5,800 nt of DNA. It comes from Oscillospiraceae bacterium (lineage in GTDB: Bacteria > Bacillota > Clostridia > Oscillospirales > Oscillospiraceae). Below, piece after piece: positions 5,513-5,800 of this stretch. Positions within the stretch are counted from its first letter, which is position 1. Every line of letters begins with the position of its first letter. Where the stretch lies: contig CACXHI010000005.1 in NCBI GenBank assembly GCA_902767395.1, positions 1-5,800 of the forward strand, read 5' to 3'. A program made the translations under genes and the position numbers. The notes below the pieces were generated by a model. The model worked only from the letters and a program-made list of their open reading frames with translations, made no database searches and had not been told where the DNA came from.

Positions 5513-5532
5513 TTTGCTTCAAAAAAAGCTAA
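5505..5532. other. AT-rich hairpin next to the integrase repeats
   Basis: TTAGC (5505-5509) pairs with GCTAA (5528-5532), and TTTTT (5511-5515) with the A-run at 5521-5527, around a GCTTC loop. It overlaps the second 12-bp repeat. It may be a weak rho-independent stop for the integrase transcript or part of an attachment region. No T-run follows, so terminator function is doubtful. Confidence 0.4.
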
Positions 5533-5616
5533 CATCGCGCCGAAAGGCCGTTCCTGCGAGTCAGTTTCTCACACGTTGAATTCCTTTGATTTTTGCACTA
5601 TGGGCAAAAAACGGCG

Positions 5617-5648
5617 AAAAATCCCGGAACCACAAGGGTTCCGGGATT
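5617..5648 (-). terminator. Strong 12-bp hairpin, likely intrinsic terminator
   Basis: AATCCCGGAACC (5620-5631) and GGTTCCGGGATT (5637-5648) form a perfect 12-bp stem with a 5-base loop. Read leftward, the stem runs into a TTTTT tract (5621-5617), the better terminator; read rightward it is followed only by CCTTCATTT. It would stop leftward transcription entering from the right edge, and perhaps also rightward read-through from the P-II/integrase region. Confidence 0.7.
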
Positions 5649-5683
5649 CCTTCATTTGGCTATGGGGTACGTAAAAGATGGAC

Positions 5684-5769
5684 CTGCGTTTTTGACAGAT
5701 GGATTCGAACCCACGAAGGATAAGCTATTTGCCTGACAGCAACAGGTTCGGAGTTTTGGCATAACGCAA
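5684..5769 (-). other. tRNA-like three-helix segment, possible degraded tRNA or attachment site
   Basis: On the minus strand TTGCGTT (5769-5763) can pair with AACGCAG (5690-5684), enclosing 86 bases. Inside are a hairpin CCTG-TTGCTGT-CAGG, whose 7-base loop would put GCT (Ser) in the anticodon position, and GGTTCGAATCC, the core of a T-arm. It fails as a true tRNA: the T-stem has mismatches, about 7 extra bases lie between T-arm and closing helix, there is no recognisable D-arm, and G follows the anticodon. Elements with tyrosine integrases often insert in tRNA 3' ends, so a decayed tRNA or att site is possible. Chance resemblance is also possible. Confidence 0.22.
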
Positions 5770-5800
5770 TAATACGGTCAGTTCATTGCCGCCGCAGTGA
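5725..5800 (-). CDS. Possible C-terminal end of a leftward gene, very uncertain
   Basis: A leftward frame open from the right edge ends at TAG (5727-5725) and reads ...CGGNELTVLLRYAKTPNLLLSGK. A terminator-like hairpin with a leftward T-tract follows 77 bases later, the expected order for a gene end. Only about 25 codons are visible, so an open frame by chance is quite possible. It overlaps the tRNA-like segment, and both cannot easily be right. No family is recognised. The rest of 5489-5800 holds only the repeat, hairpins and tRNA-like segment described. Confidence 0.15.
   Translation of the reverse strand, partial: HCGGNELTVLLRYAKTPNLLLSGK

Noticed and set aside
5663..5737. A 24-codon rightward frame starting at ATG 5663
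   Set aside because: It is short, lacks a ribosome binding site and has no recognisable family pattern.
1..5800. CRISPR array, rRNA, insertion sequence or toxin-antitoxin pair
   Set aside because: No regularly spaced repeat-spacer units, ribosomal RNA motifs, transposase motifs or paired small toxin genes were seen on either strand.

Overview
The window looks like a moderately GC-rich Firmicute of the class Clostridia, probably a gut Oscillospiraceae/Ruminococcaceae-type bacterium. The reasons are strong GGAGG ribosome binding sites, near-perfect TTGACA/TATAAT promoters, a small XRE repressor typical of Clostridia prophages and integrative elements, and the style of the integrase fragment. 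This placement is inference from sequence style, not from a database match.

Left part (1-850): the control switch of a prophage or integrative element. A leftward gene (start at 224, running off the left edge) and a rightward XRE-family repressor (395-769, with its own terminator at 817-848) flank a regulatory region at 243-390. That region holds two consensus promoters that face each other: rightward TTGACA-17-TATAAT at 243-271 and leftward TTGACA-17-TATAAT at 342-314. A family of imperfect palindromes (about TTACSGAWWTCSGTAA) is spread across it, with four centres spaced 30-31 bp. Operator-like sequence fills the spacer of both promoters.

Middle part (about 890-5007): a four-gene rightward cassette. 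It encodes a short KdpD-like membrane histidine kinase, a KdpE/OmpR-type response regulator that overlaps it, an internally duplicated DUF1538 membrane protein with a TTG start, and a tandem-domain P-II-like protein one base downstream. The layout suggests a sensor pair controlling an ion transporter-like membrane protein with a dedicated P-II-type cytoplasmic partner. An extended -10 promoter at 924-932, overlapped by a 16-bp direct repeat, probably drives it.

Right part (5008-5800): the C-terminal part of a tyrosine recombinase, lacking its N-terminus and first catalytic arginine, begins 8 bases after the P-II stop. It is followed by a perfect 12-bp tandem repeat, an AT-rich hairpin, a 12-bp-stem terminator-like hairpin, and a tRNA-like or degraded segment at the right edge. 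In elements of this kind a repressor and integrase often sit next to each other at one end. Here the cassette lies between them and the integrase is broken, which suggests an immobilised or remodelled element carrying ion-homeostasis cargo.
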